A stretch of 64,000 nt of DNA from Piper betle. Lineage: Eukaryota; Streptophyta; Magnoliopsida; Piperales; Piperaceae. Within the stretch, counting starts at the first letter, position 1, and the number at the start of each line of letters is the position of its first letter. The position numbers and the translations under genes are program-made. The notes under the pieces are model-generated. The model made no database searches, had not been told where the DNA came from, and saw only the letters and a list, made by a program, of their open reading frames with translations. This document shows positions 25,709 through 38,452 of the stretch, piece by piece. The DNA is taken from assembly GCA_033002965.1 (NCBI GenBank), contig JAURVB010012979.1:98475-162474 (forward strand), given 5' to 3'.

Positions 25709-28700
25709 ATGGCGGCGGCATACACGGTGGCGTCGCCGCTCTGCAGCTGGCTGGTGGCCGCATGCATGTCGGCGGCGTGCGAGCGGGACGGGCCGGGGAA
25801 GCCGGGGACGTTCGCCGGGCGGTGGCCGCGGCGGCGGTGGAGGGCGGCGGCGGCAGCGGGGAAGGGGAAGGGTGTGGCCCGGCGGGGCTCATCTCGTCGT
25901 TGTACGGGTCGACGTTCCAGGGGCTGGTGAGCTCGTACTTGGCGTTTGAGCCGTGCGAGGCCTACTGGAGCTCCGCCTCCTCCTCCTTGTTTGGCGGGAA
26001 CGGGCTCTACTCGCTGTTCGGGTCGAAGCTCGGCATCGCCTCCTCTGGCCGGCCGCCACCCGTGGCCGCTGGCTCCACAGGTATATTGGTAATGATTTGA
26101 TTCTGGTGTTGGGTGGGCGGTGATGATTGTTTGATTCATTTCTGTATTTAAAATTCTCTTAAACTAGTCTGGATTGCTTCTTTAATTGTTTGTTTTGTAG
26201 TGTTGGATTATTGTGTGTTCTTTGTTGTTGAGAGCATCATTCAATTAGTGCAGGTTGTTGGTTTGAGATCTTTGTTGTTTGCTTGTTTGGGTCTAAGGAA
26301 TCACACATTTACCGTACTTTGTTTGGCTATTTTCTTTGCACAAGAAAGAAGATATCGCTTAGTCCGGCTCTCTTAAGTCTACCATTTGGTGTGCTTTGTT
26401 TGGTTATAAGTTTGGTATTATAGAATGACACGATTTGTTTAATGTTCGGATAATGATGCAGTTTAATGTGGTCTAGCAACAACGTGTATTTGGAATTTGG
26501 TGAAATAGGATTTGTCTTGGTCTGATTTACAGATTGAATGATAGGCGAACTAGTTATTTGGTCTGTTTGAGTTTAAGGTTCATGCGTTTTCTGTGTATTG
26601 ATCTGTTTTTAAATTTGGTATTTGAGAATCACACGATTTGATTGACGCTTAGATGATAATGCAGCTAAGTGGGGTCTCAACTTGTCTCCAGAGTTTGATG
26701 ATATTAATTTTGTTGATTTTTCATGGCTTAAAATAGTTTTGAATTGCAGATTGAGTTCCAATTGGCGGACTATTAATTTGGTTTGTTTGATTCTTCTATG
26801 TTCTTTGTTGTTAATAGCATCTATCAATTAGTTCCGCAGGTTCTTCTTAGGTGGTTCGTTTTGCATCTCTGCCATTTTTTTGTGTTCGAATGAATCGCAT
26901 AATTGGTATGCTTTGATTTTGGTTGCTGGAATGGTATTGGTTTGTGTTTTATTTTACTTGTTAGATCTTCAGTGTTCTTTGTTGTACTTGCATCTATCAA
27001 TTAGTTTTTTATTTAGACATGGTCTTGAATTGATCTTCCCAGTCTCAGGTAGAATGGCTGCTGTTGCTGTGGAACCTGCCAAGGTTGTGACAAAAAAGAA
27101 AAATTTAGCCGAAAAGAGAAGGGTTGTTGTGACTGGCCTTGGTGTGGTGACTTCTTTAGGCCATGAGCCGGATTTGTTTTATAAGAATCTTCTTGATGGT
27201 GTCAGCGGCATAACCGAAATTGATGGTTTTGACTGTGCTAGTTTCCCAACGGTACTGTTTTTTTTCCCCAGTACTTTGAGTTGTGCGACTTGTGTCTTTT
27301 GTTGTCTTGTGCTCTTGAATTATTTTGAGGTTTTGTGCAGAGGATTGCAGGTGAAATTAAATCCTTTTCATCAGAGGGTTGGGTTGCACCAAAACTATCG
27401 AAGAGAATGGACAAATTTATGCTTTATCTTCTTACTGCTGGAAAGAAGGCATTGGCAGATGGGGGAATAACTGAAGAGGTTCAACAAGACCTGGAAAAGG
27501 CAAAGTGTGGCGTGTTGATTGGATCTGCAATGGGAGGGATGAAGGTATTCTTTTCCACTCTATCTATTATCATCTGTTTAGATGATTTTGTGAATGCAAT
27601 TCTCATAATTTTGCACTAATTGCGTAACCTATTTTATATGCTTAATCTCTTGTTTTTTGTACTGTTACCACTTTCCTGCAGAATGTTCATAAGTGTAAGA
27701 TCACACTCACTATGAGGTTCATTTTCATTTCTATGGTGATTTATGGGAAATGTGGGTGGTTTAGTAAATGGTTTTCTACATTAAAAGGGAATTCTCATAA
27801 TAAGATTGCTTGATTATGCGCCAGGTTGTTTACAAATGATTTCTTAACTAAGAATATTTTATGTATGTGCTATATGTTGCCTTTATTGCTCAAATTTATG
27901 TGAACAATTGCCATAATTGTTTTTATGTGCAAAATTCTCGAATGATTGGTTCTTCTAATGAATAAAAGGTATATGCACTTGTGCAGCATTATGCATTTTT
28001 CTTTCGACATTCATGATTATTGCTTTCAGGTGTTTAATGATGCAATCGAAGCTTTAAGAGTCTCCTACAAGAAGATGAACCCATTTTGTGTACCCTTTGC
28101 AACAACAAATATGGGCTCTGCAATGCTTGCAATGGATTTGGTAAGATATCTTTTAAATACTTATACTTGTGTTTCTGTTTGGTGATACAACTGGTGCTTG
28201 CTTAAAATCAGGGTTGGATGGGTCCCAACTACTCAATTTCAACTGCTTGTGCTACAAGTAACTTTTGTATACTGAATGCTGCAAACCACATCATTAGAGG
28301 AGAAGCTGTCAGTTTTTCCCTAACTTTATTCTTTTAATGATTTATCTTTTCTCCTTCTTTAGTTTTAAACTGTACTTTGTTATGAATATATGAACAGGAC
28401 GTGATGCTTTGTGGTGGTTCTGATGCTGCAGTCATTCCCATTGGTACTGATTTTTCTTTTTTATGTTAAGTTTTCAGTCAGCATCTTGTTTTGTTGTTGC
28501 TTCATTAAATACCTTTGTTTTATACAACTCATGAGCTTATTTGTGCTGCCAGGTTTGGGAGGATTTGTAGCTTGCAAAGCACTTTCACAAAGAAATGAAG
28601 ATCCTGCCAGAGCTTCTCGTCCGTGGGATGCTGTATGTATAAACTGTTGCGCTCTGGTCTTTCCTTGCTTTTGTGGTTGTTTAAACTTGTTTTTAAATTA

Positions 28701-30930
28701 CATTGAAGATCATGATTATTCAATTTTTTGTTTAAATTACAGGATCGTGATGGTTTTGTTCTGGGCGAAGGAGCTGGTGTTCTTATTCTGGAAGAGCTAG
28801 AGCATGCCAAGGTTTATTCTGGCGTGTCTCTCACTAGCTGGAGTAGTGTTTTGTTTGACTTACCTAACTTTATGTTCTTTTGTTACTTTTTTGACTCATC
28901 TTGCAGAGAAGAGGAGCAAATATTTATGCAGAGTTTCTTGGAGGTAGTTCTACAAATGATGCTTATCATATGACTGAACCTCACCCAGAAGGTAGAAAAA
29001 TTTGTGTTTTTATGTGCAAGATTTTTTCTGCTTTTATGATGGGTTGTTTGCAACTGCCTAAGAGATGTAAAAATGTCTCATGCAGGCACAGGTGTTATTC
29101 TCTGCATGGAAAAGGCCTTATCCCAAGCAGGTGTATCTACAGAGGATGTGAACTATGTGAATGCACATGCTACATCCACACAGTCTGGTGATTTGAAAGA
29201 ATTTCAAGCTCTAATTCGCTGCTTTGGTCAGAATGCCCAGGTCAGTTTCTAGCTTGCTTTCATATTTTACTTCTCTTATGGAGGCTGTCAGTGGGCATTT
29301 CTTTTGTATGACCATCATTTACTGTAATTTAATGTTATATTGTCAGCCCTTTCTGATATGGTTAGCAGCCTATTCACCGAATTTCTCCTATATCATAGTC
29401 ATTCTTTTGATCATGATAATCATAGCAAAACTATCATCATCGGCATCATAACTGCCTGCACATGAATCAAATATCACTCTTGTTAAGAAGCGATTTATTT
29501 ATAAGAACAATTTTCTTTGATCTTTAACTTATTCTCTTCTGTAAAGCAACAAAAAATATCCCATTTGCCACTATCCAGACTGCTTTGGTTTATTTATAAT
29601 TTGACTGAGGGTGTAGCAACTTTTTTGCAGCTTAGAGTGAACTCTACAAAATCCATGATTGGCCATCTTTTAGGAGCAGCCGGGGCTGTCGAAGCTGTTG
29701 CCACAGTACAGGTAAATTTTACTATTTGTCTACAATCAAAGCTGCATTCTCGTGCCGATGCCAAGCAATGAAGCATAGTTGCACATTCATTGGCTGCAAA
29801 CATTATCAGTATTCAGAAGATATCCTGAAATACACTTTTAACTTTTGTTTTTGCCGATGTGTGATTCACCATTGAGTATTTTTATTGAAGAATGTTCACT
29901 TTCATCTGATTATATTTTACAAACAGCTAGGTTTTCTTAACTTCATAAAATCTTTTTAAAAAAACTTCATTAAATCTTTTTACTTTTTAAAAAGTAGGCA
30001 TTTTTTAACAGAAGTCAGGACTTATGGTTGAGCTGGCCCTGGATGAATGGCTCGTGTAGCTGATCTTTAAAGAAGCAATGCTGTTTGTATCTGGCCAAGA
30101 TTAGATCTTACTCCACTTGCATAAATGCTGTCATATTGCTTGCTATGGCTTCAAAACTCTTAGTTATAAACAATATGAAAATAGAGCAAAATACTATGCA
30201 ATGAGATATTGTTCAAGCTGGTATCTACTGTCATCAAAGAAGAAAGTTGATGCAAATCTATCAGTCTTGGCTGACGGTCTCTAGTTCCAAGCTCTCACAG
30301 ACTCACCACTTACCGGCCAATTTTTGTGTTGACACATCTTTGATGTGGATAATTTCAGTGTGCTTTGTGCAATGATTTTGTTTCTTAGAGGTGGATAATA
30401 GATGCTAGGTAGCAGATTTAGGGAGATGTTGATGGAATATCTGCCGACTATCTGAATGAAATTTTAGTCAGCTGGTACATTTTCTAACATTCCTTGTCAA
30501 CCATGAGAATTGTACGCCTAATTAGTTAAGCTTGTTTCCTGTGATGAGAGCTTCTAGATTTATCTTCTTTCATCTTTTTTTATTTTTTTAAGTTGACATA
30601 ACATTATTTTTCTCTTCTTGCAATAGGCATTGATCTTTTTGTCAAACTCAATACACTGTGCCATTAAATACTGTTATTACAGGCTATTCGAACAGGATTT
30701 GTGCACCCAAATATTAATCTGGAAAACCCAGATCATGGTGTGGTGAGTGATTTTTAACTTATCCTAGTCTCAGTTTATTGAAAGCAAAAAGTCTTTACTT
30801 AGTACATGTGCAGGACACAAAGGTGCTGGTTGGTCCCGAGAAAGAGAAGTTGAACATAAAGGTCGCACTTTCTAATTCGTTTGGTTTCGGAGGCCACAAT
30901 TCGTCAATCCTTTTTGCTCCTTATCAGTGA
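25709..30930 (+). CDS. KAS2: 3-ketoacyl-ACP synthase II, plastid
   Basis: KAS II condenses malonyl-ACP with 16:0-ACP on the way to 18:0-ACP in plastids. Thirteen exons: 25709-26080, 27049-27251, 27341-27544, 28030-28140, 28212-28307, 28398-28443, 28553-28632, 28743-28811, 28907-28991, 29086-29240, 29631-29711, 30683-30742, 30815-30930. Exon 1 is the transit peptide ([17 protein letters not shown], later [13 protein letters not shown]). The synthase then runs from [15 protein letters not shown]. The catalytic Cys is in STACATSN, and the His residues are in NAHATST and [16 protein letters not shown]. The stretch [20 protein letters not shown] separates KAS II from KAS I. Exon 1 changes frame somewhere in 25760-25890 (one missing base in a G-rich tract); all later exons join in frame. 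An internal ATG at 27055 would bypass the break but lose the transit peptide. Confidence 0.92.
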
Positions 30931-31413
30931 GAGCAAGACAAGAGTACCTGCACTTTAGGTCGGATAGGGTCTTACTCAGACATCTACTCAAGTCATTCAT
31001 CCTCGTATAGTTTAAGAGGATGTCACACCAAGGAACATTGAGCCGGGGCGCTGTCAAATGCAGAAGTCTACCTGTTTTTTAACGGTTTTATGTGAAAAAA
31101 ATGTTAGAATCTGTAGTCTATTCAGTTTTTGTATAAATTGTCGAGCTATGGTATGAATAGAAATAGCAAGTTTTCAAGTTGGTAGAACCGTATGTCACCT
31201 GCAACTGGGAATTCTTCGGTCGGATAGTCATGAGCTCGCAAACTGCGACATATATGCTTTATCATTTCACAATGCAGAACCTTAGCAGCCCTGGGGTGAA
31301 ATGATGTTGTATGTGATGAAGAAATGATTCACCAGTGTGACGCAAGGAGGCTGGTCAAAAGAGGCAAATGCTAGTCCGGTCTATATGGAAGAGGATGATT
31401 GCCAGGTGTAAGT
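30931..31413. other. KAS II 3' region
   Basis: No gene is supported. The sequence directly after the KAS II stop is probably its 3'UTR and then spacer; I see no clear element in it. Confidence 0.4.
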
Positions 31414-31562
31414 AAATAGGCTCGCTAGGGCATCAGTTACTTGTCATATTCTAGTAAATTGTGAGTCAAGGTTGACTATTTTAAATGGTTAAAATAGTTG
31501 TCCTCGACGCACAAATTAACTAACTAGAATATTATTAGTAACTGATGCCCTAAGGCCTATTT
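31414..31562. mobile_element. Foldback/MITE-like inverted repeat
   Basis: About 150 bp reads almost the same on both strands. The left arm, AATAGGCTCGCTAGGGCATCAG and onward, pairs with the right arm, GTAACTGATGCCCTAAGGCCTATT, over about 70 bp with some mismatches, leaving almost no loop. TA dinucleotides flank both ends, consistent with a TA target site. There is no coding capacity. It could be a Tc1/mariner-type MITE or a hairpin of another superfamily. Confidence 0.65.
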
Positions 31563-32497
31563 ATTGTATATACACCCAACAAAGACATGATGTTTGATCA
31601 TAGTTTTTATCAGAGCTTGTATAGGGTCCTTAGCTGCTACAAGAAAGATATTATTCCCATTATAATTATCTGCTTCGTATATTGTGCTTGGGCGGATATA
31701 AACTACAAATAAAGACCTGAACTTTTATGCCCAAATGTCGATATATCCGAGATCTGGAGTCTGGTATAACTAATTATATTATGTCACATTTTTTTTACCG
31801 TCTCTGAAGAGACATTATGACAAATTTTACATTAATAATAATAATAATAAGTATAAATTTAGATGCCTATATAAAAAAAGACTTAGGTCCAGAGTCAACC
31901 TCATAGTTGAAAAAAATTGAATCGGCCTCCAACTCGGTCTAAGAGAATGTCAATAAATCGGGCCAATTTATAAAAAATTATATTAAAATCAATTCACTAG
32001 AATCGGTCCTATATATTAAATATTTATGCATGTATATAATAACCAAACATATATACAAATTATTAATAATTTGGCAACCCCTGATATAAATACATAAAAT
32101 AAAGATTCAATCTATTTTCTTAACACAAGTACACAAGTTTAAAATTTAATACAAACATAAAAGTTAATCACTATTTATCATCCTAATATTACAATTTTAT
32201 AAGTCCAAGGTTTAATAAAACACAAATAATAGTGATAATTCATCTCGTCCACAAAATTGAGGTTTAACACAATTTTATTTAATAAATACTAAATCAGGTA
32301 ACTCATCACATGAAGTATATCCAAAGTCTTAATCATTATCACAAATGAGAAGAATAGAGATCTCACCTACGGTGGTGGTGGTGGTGGCTTTGAGGGAAAT
32401 GGCCGTGGGTGTGCGTTGGTGGTTGGACTTTGTTTCACTCCTAGTGGTAGTTGGAGAGCGATGGTGATGATTAATAGGAAGAAGCCGATAGGGTTTT
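31563..32497. other. AT-rich spacer
   Basis: No gene found. A small GGT-repeat (GGTGGTGGTGGTGGTGG) sits near 32372-32388, and TAA repeats near 31835-31848. No other structure is recognised. Confidence 0.4.
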
Positions 32498-33171
32498 TGT
32501 AACGACCTAACCCAAAGTGCAACATAATGGGCTAAGTCATTTCTTTAAAATGGGTACCCCGAAAAGTTAAAGATCTCTAGTCTATTTCTACTTATAAACA
32601 GGATCTTCTCCCAGTAGGTATTAGATATGACTAAGTTGAGGATCTTCTCCAAGGTAATAGATGTGGGACTACTTATAAACAAGATCTTCCCAGTAGGTAT
32701 TAGATGAGTATACAGTGGGACTAAGTTGAAGGATCTACAATCCACCCACGATCTTCTCAGTAGGATAATGGGGACTCCACTACACTTAGGAAATTTCGTC
32801 CCCGAAATGCCTATTCTTGGCCTTGGCCCGTTACTAGCCCCAGCCTACGTCCTTTCTAGCCCGTGACCAGGCAACCTTGACCGGCAACCTAGCAACGTTT
32901 TTAGTCTTGGCCCGTTACTAGCCCCAGCCCACGACCTTCTTGGCTCGTGACCGGCAGCCTAGCCAACGTCCTAATCTCCCACCATCTAACACGGAACCAG
33001 GTCGGCTCTGATACTATTTGTAACGACCCACCCAAAGTGCAACGTAATGGGCTAAGTCATTTCTTTAAAATGGGTACCCCGAAAGTTAAAGATCTCTAGT
33101 ACATTCACATTTATAAACATGATCTTCTCCCAATAGGTATTAGATGTGGAACTAAATTGAGGGATCTCACA
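32498..33171 (-). mobile_element. Intact TRIM retrotransposon (copy B)
   Basis: LTRs lie at 32498-32739 and 33019-33171. On the plus strand both begin TGTAACGACC and end GGATCT(C)ACA. The element is flanked by a perfect 5-bp target-site duplication GTTTT (32493-32497 and 33172-33176). On the minus strand the 5' LTR is followed by AATAGTATCAGAGCC, close to the plant initiator-Met tRNA primer site TGGTATCAGAGC, and GTGGGTGGAT lies just before the 3' LTR as a polypurine tract. The internal region is about 280 bp with no gag or pol, so movement would rely on another element's proteins. The left LTR is ~90 bp longer through an internal duplication of its ATCTTC..AGGTATTAGAT segment. Confidence 0.85.
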
Positions 33172-33666
33172 GTTTTCATAGGTAAACCTTACATGTGTAA
33201 AAAGAGGAACTGAATCAACAAATTCTGTCCATTGTCCACTCGATGAAAAAATCAGCTCAGATCAGAGCAAATCAACTTATTTGTAGACTATTTTTCTACC
33301 CAAGCGAATCCACTTTTATTTAACCAAGTTTCTCACGTAGCCGTGCAAAATCTACCGATTCCGACACCTATGGTCACACATTTGTAAATTACACTTTCAC
33401 AAAGTTTCGCTATCAAATTTTGGTCAGCCCATAGTATGTAAAGAAAAGATACGACATTTTTATTCAAATAATTTTTTATAACGCCTTTTGATTTTTCAGA
33501 GAAGAGAAAGGGATATATATATATATATATATATAATATACACACTAAAAACCTCTTAAACCCTAATCTTAAATCCAATAAGTCTTTTGATCCTCCTCCC
33601 CCAAAAAGTTCTCACCTTTATTTTTTTGGTTGATTGCCTTCCTCCCTTCTCGAATTTGGTTGAAGG

Positions 33667-35357
33667 ATGGATAAATTCGGTGAAGGCCTTCGATCGCTCG
33701 TGCGTGATCAAGCTTCCTCCGGCGCCGGTTTCAGCGGTGGCGCCGCCGATTTGCCGCCAACCAACCCTCACCTTGTCGTCCGCCCGTCTTCTTGGTATGC
33801 GTATTATGCACATTCAAAAAATGTTTGCCTGTTTCGTTGTTTGCGTCTTGTTGATATTATGTCCGTGTGAAGTTTTTGAGGTTTGAGTTGATTTTTAGTT
33901 TGAAAAAACAGAAGTGGAGGGCAGGTAATGGGGACATTTTGGCTAGTTATTGTCTGTTGTTGTTGTTGTTGGTTAATCTGTTTGAGGGAGCTTATGATGG
34001 CTGCGTGCCTATGAATTCGTGCTTGTCATTTTGAGGACGTTGGTTGCTTTTTTGTTGATTAGTGTTCGGAGTTGTGGTAAGATTACAATTTCTAGTTCGG
34101 TGTTTAGTTGATTGTTGAATGTCATCGTACCATGACCGGGATGCCTCTATCTGTTTAGTCGCTAATGAAAAAAAATTATCCAAATTTCTTAATACGGGAC
34201 CGGCATTGGAAGTTTCTCTTATAAGTAACTTTGCCAATGCGCATGCATTGCCAGTCTTGAGCCTGGAAACGAGGGTTTGGTGTTAGGAAGGGCATCTAAC
34301 CATCAAAACTTTTTTATATGTAATGATATGGATCATAAATTTGAATCCATGTGCCTGACCTTTTAAGGTGGAAGCAAAAGAAGTTTTTTGCTGAAATTAA
34401 AAAAAGAGTGGGCTGAAATTAGTTCAAAACTTAGTCTTCATATATCGTGAAATGGAGTTGTGATAGTCTATTTTGAGAGCTCTTTTTCTTTTATGAGATA
34501 TCATATGAGGACGCATTGGGTTATTGAAGTTTTCCCTTCTTAATTTCCGGTCGTCATTTCTGGTACCATCCTTTGAGTCCTCTTTTCCTAGATGCATTTC
34601 CAGGGCAGTGTTCGGTGGACAGCTAGAGTGTACTTGGTTGGAATGCAGTAGAAAATTTGTCTGAAAGGGCGAGTATTGGAGGAGGGATATATGACAATGG
34701 TACAATAGGGAAGTTTGGTACGAAGGAGGAAGAAATTAGCGAGAGGAAGAGTAGTGCCTTGTAGAGGCTGAGCAGGTTCACAATGTGCTTAGTTGACTGG
34801 TGATCGGACCCTACGCTAAATTTGGAGTGGCACATTACTCAGTTGAATTATATTCATTTTAAAACTTGATTGGCTTTGACAATGCAAATTAGATATCTAT
34901 GGAATACTGTTATATGATCTTATTTTAGATGATAGGTCCCAGAAATGTGTATTTAGAATTGAATCTTGCATGCCTTAGTGTTGTAAGACTGAATTGAACT
35001 ACTTATGGGATGTACAATGTTCCTAACTAGCTTTAAAATGTACAGTCTTGGATTGGAATTTTCTTAAATTCTCTGCATCATTTTCTTTTCTCCCGGCTTA
35101 TAACGACTTGGCGGTAGCAACTTTTTTTTTTTTGAAAGCTATGCATCCATTCAATGTTGTTATATACTTGTTTTGTATCTCTATAGTTTACCAATCTGGT
35201 GTATATGTGCTCAATGATCAGGCATACCGTGTCATTTCGGACATGTACGAAAATCTCCTTGATCAGCTTCTTAGCTGGAGTTGTAGTGGGATACAGTCTT
35301 AGGAAAAGGTTTAGACGATGGGTTGCTAAAATGCTGAAGCGCTACTCAGATGACTGA
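33667..35357 (+). CDS. Small single-pass membrane protein, unknown function
   Basis: Two exons, 33667-33794 and 35222-35357, join in phase (TG|G) to give 87 residues. The N-terminal ~45 residues (MDKFGEGLRSLVRD..) are polar and Gly/Ala/Pro-rich. A hydrophobic helix follows (ISLISFLAGVVVGYS), then a strongly basic tail (LRKRFRRWVAKMLKRYSDD). This suggests a single transmembrane anchor with a positive cytosolic or stromal face. The donor (TTG|GTATGC) and acceptor (ATCAG|GC) are good, and exon 1 is more GC-rich than the 1.4-kb AT-rich intron. I do not recognise the family. The two parts are individually too short to stand out, and the join is my inference. Confidence 0.55.
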
Positions 35358-36283
35358 TGTAGGATGATGACTTCCGATGGTCCTTTCCTGTCAAGCGTTT
35401 ACTATAATTTTTTTAAAGAAAAAATACTCTGTTTTGTATCATCATAGATTGTTAAAAAAATTACCACCAGTCATAGTTGGGTGGCTCATCATCTTGAAAA
35501 AAATTTGAAGCTTATATAGTTGATTTTAATTCGTAAAAACCTGTACTAAGGTCTTGAGTTTGTTTGCCCTATAAATTTTTGGCAGTACGAGAAAAGTTTG
35601 TTTCCTCTAGAATCTGCCTAATATGACCAATTGACGCCTGCACTAGACCAGTGTTGGAAGCTGGTTTTGGGCTTTCTTTAGTTAAAAATAGCTTTGCTTT
35701 GAGCTGTAAATGTTAAGATTTTACATGAAAAAATAGATTGGATGGTGGAGCTATGGCATTGACTTTTTGTAATTTGCCCCATCTCAAGTCCGGGAGGAGT
35801 ATGCCGGCTCAGCATCTCCCTGCATTTTCATATGCGATTTAAGAGGATGGAAAGACCACCTAAAAACAGTATGTGGCAAATTTAGCCCTTCTAATTAATT
35901 TTATAATTTATTTTAAGATCAATTGGTTGAAAATGATGAATACTATTATCTTATAAAAAAATTATTCATTGATATCTCGACACTTGTAAGATACAATAAC
36001 GCAATAACAACTTGGTATTTCACAACGTTTACCTACACTGGTTGCCCTGTAAGTGTTTTCGTTTGCCTATCCATGATTCATACTTCATACTACTGACCTT
36101 GGATCTTGTATCATTTGATACGGTCCTGGTAAGGGATGGACAGGTGGAGGAAGAAATTGAAGAATAGAGACTGTTGTAGGAAAGACAGAAGAATTTGAGG
36201 AGAAGATAGGAAGGAAGACGAGAGAGCTTTTTCATTTGTTCCTTTAGAATGCACGACATCATCCTTTATACAAGTTCCCCCGT

Positions 36284-36343
<60 letters not shown>

Positions 36344-36705
36344 GCTTTTCTCATTTCTCTCATTATATAAAATCAAAGTACTAATTTCCCACCAATTATA
36401 ATTGCATCATCTTGATTCTTGAATGAATATATAAAATAGATACTCAAAGGAGCATGATTCTCAGATGAAGAGGTCCAACGTTGTTCAAACTTCAATATTG
36501 CCGGAGGCAAATACATACGAACATTGTAAAGTCCACCGCCACTCTCGGCGGCAACATGGGAATTCTCTCCCAATTCTGAGCCTACTACAACAATCCAACA
36601 CTATTTAATCCCTCAACCGAGTGACAAGTTTAGATCCTACCAGACTTACCAGCGTTTTGTTTTGGGGAAATTGTCTGAAAGCTATTGCTGATAATTAGAA
36701 GGGAA
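35358..36705. other. Spacer with (TA)n microsatellite
   Basis: No gene is supported. A pure TA run of about 55 bp occupies about 36286-36340. The minus-strand frames at 36029-36262 and 36373-36573 resemble no family I know; the former has a Ser-rich stretch that might come from a retroelement leader, but I cannot show it. Confidence 0.4.
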
Positions 36706-37624
36706 ATGGCTTCTATTCTGTCCATTTCCCCAGCAGCGGTTGCCACAGTCCCCAACCAACGTAGGGTGGGAAATGCACAGTGCTTCAAAACCAACCTTTC
36801 TATTGCTGTAATTGTCCTTGCTACCTCTTTTTGGTCATTTTTGTGAGAAACCCATTCCATCAATTTGACTCAGTTTGTATTTTCCTTTTTCATGCAGAAA
36901 ATTCCTTCATCTGGGGGACTCAAGCTTCTTCATAAGCGTACTCATCTCACAGAGACTGTGAAATGCCGGTCTTCTCCTATGCGCTGTGTCAAGACAGCGA
37001 TCACTTGCTCGACTGTAATTAGCATAATCCAATACTAATTATGTGTTGAAGAAATTAAGTTTTGTGAAAATGGTTGCAGCATAAGATTGTGAAAATGTTG
37101 ATTATTTCTCTTGAACGATTGGTGTGGCAGGCTAAACCTGAGACTCTTAAGACAGTTGCTAGCACCATTGCCAATCAACTTTCGGTGGAAGAAAGCAGTG
37201 TGACTCCTGATACTAAGTTTGCAGACCTCGGTGCCGATTCATTGGACACGGTAATGATCATTCTGTTCTCCTTTCTAGCTCATACTTCTCAAGAAGTGGT
37301 AGATGCCAAGCTGTTATTTATGGAAGAGAGTTGATGGATCTTTCGATAACATTGAGTTAACTACTTCTCCAAATAGGTTAAGCTGTTGGGATAGAAGGCA
37401 GTTAAATGGTTATATCCCAACAATATGCATGGTGCCATGGTTTTTACTTTTTAGTGACAAATTAACTAGCTATGGAGATGATCATTTTCATATGAACTAT
37501 GTAGGTTGAAATTATGATGGCCCTGGAAGAGAAATTTGGAGTGTCCATTGGAGAAGGTGGAGCAGAGAATGTCTCAACTGTTCAAGATGCTGCAAACCTG
37601 ATTGAGAAAGTCATGGCAGCTTGA
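36706..37624 (+). CDS. ACP: Acyl carrier protein, plastid
   Basis: Four exons, 36706-36765, 36898-37014, 37131-37250 and 37505-37624, join in frame to 138 residues, normal for plastid ACP precursors. Residues 1 to about 59 are a Ser/basic transit peptide ([18 protein letters not shown].. to AITCST). The mature domain starts AKPETLKTV. The phosphopantetheine attachment serine is in [20 protein letters not shown], split by the last intron after DSLDT, and the protein ends [12 protein letters not shown]. It carries growing acyl chains in plastid fatty-acid synthesis and is a substrate partner of the KAS II enzyme encoded 6 kb upstream on the same strand. No defects are seen. Which ACP isoform it is cannot be told. 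Confidence 0.93.
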
Positions 37625-38452
37625 TCCTTAAATTTTTATTTTCTTTTCAGAAATTGAACTCCCCATCTTAATTTTGTTTCAAAGTTTGGCATTTGTGCCA
37701 TATCCGTTTCTGGGTTTGTCATAAAGATGTTATATTTTCTGCAGTTACAAGCAGCTCAAATCAAAACGTTATTTTTTGCTGCTTGAGAGTTGAATTTTTA
37801 TTAATTGACAGTATGTAATTGATGAAGAGAATGTTACCACTACAATCAGCAATGAAATTGATGACAATAACAAGAACGATTGGATGATGAAATTAACAGC
37901 GCCTTGATGCAACCATAAGCAAGCTAAATTGTTCTTACGAGAAAAACTGTCTCGCTTCATTTGTCTTCGACTAGTTCATCCAATAAACTTGAAGGCCCAT
38001 TATAATTGATCTCAATCTAAAACAATTTTTTAAAATAAAAAAAATTTTAACCAAAGCTCACTACATATATTTCTAATGTATGTATACAAAATCTAATTCA
38101 AACTATTAGTGTTAAGAAAAAATAAGCATTAAAACACCTAATATTTAGAATAAGTACGAGAGTTAGAAAGTCAATTAGGACTTCTAATACTTTAATGTTT
38201 ATAAATAATGCATCAAAGGGATTGCCTACACAAACTCTCTCGAATCAATAAAGGTGAAGTAAAGTTAGAGAATAAAATCAGAGTCTAAAATAATAGATCA
38301 TTATAACCATCATTCTATGTATAAAATTAAAATCTCATCTCTTACATAGGTCGTGTATCGCGTAACATCTTGCCTAGATTATATAATTTTTTGCAAGCAA
38401 ACATTTATAAAAAAAACCCAAGTCAGCATATTAATTAGTACAAAAAAAATAA
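37625..38452. other. ACP 3' region and AT-rich spacer
   Basis: No gene found. The first ~200 bp is likely ACP 3'UTR. The rest is AT-rich spacer with no recognisable element. Confidence 0.4.

Noticed and set aside
36286..36340. TA repeat as a regulatory or origin element
   Set aside because: A plain dinucleotide microsatellite; similar runs occur at 44.66 and 33.51 kb.
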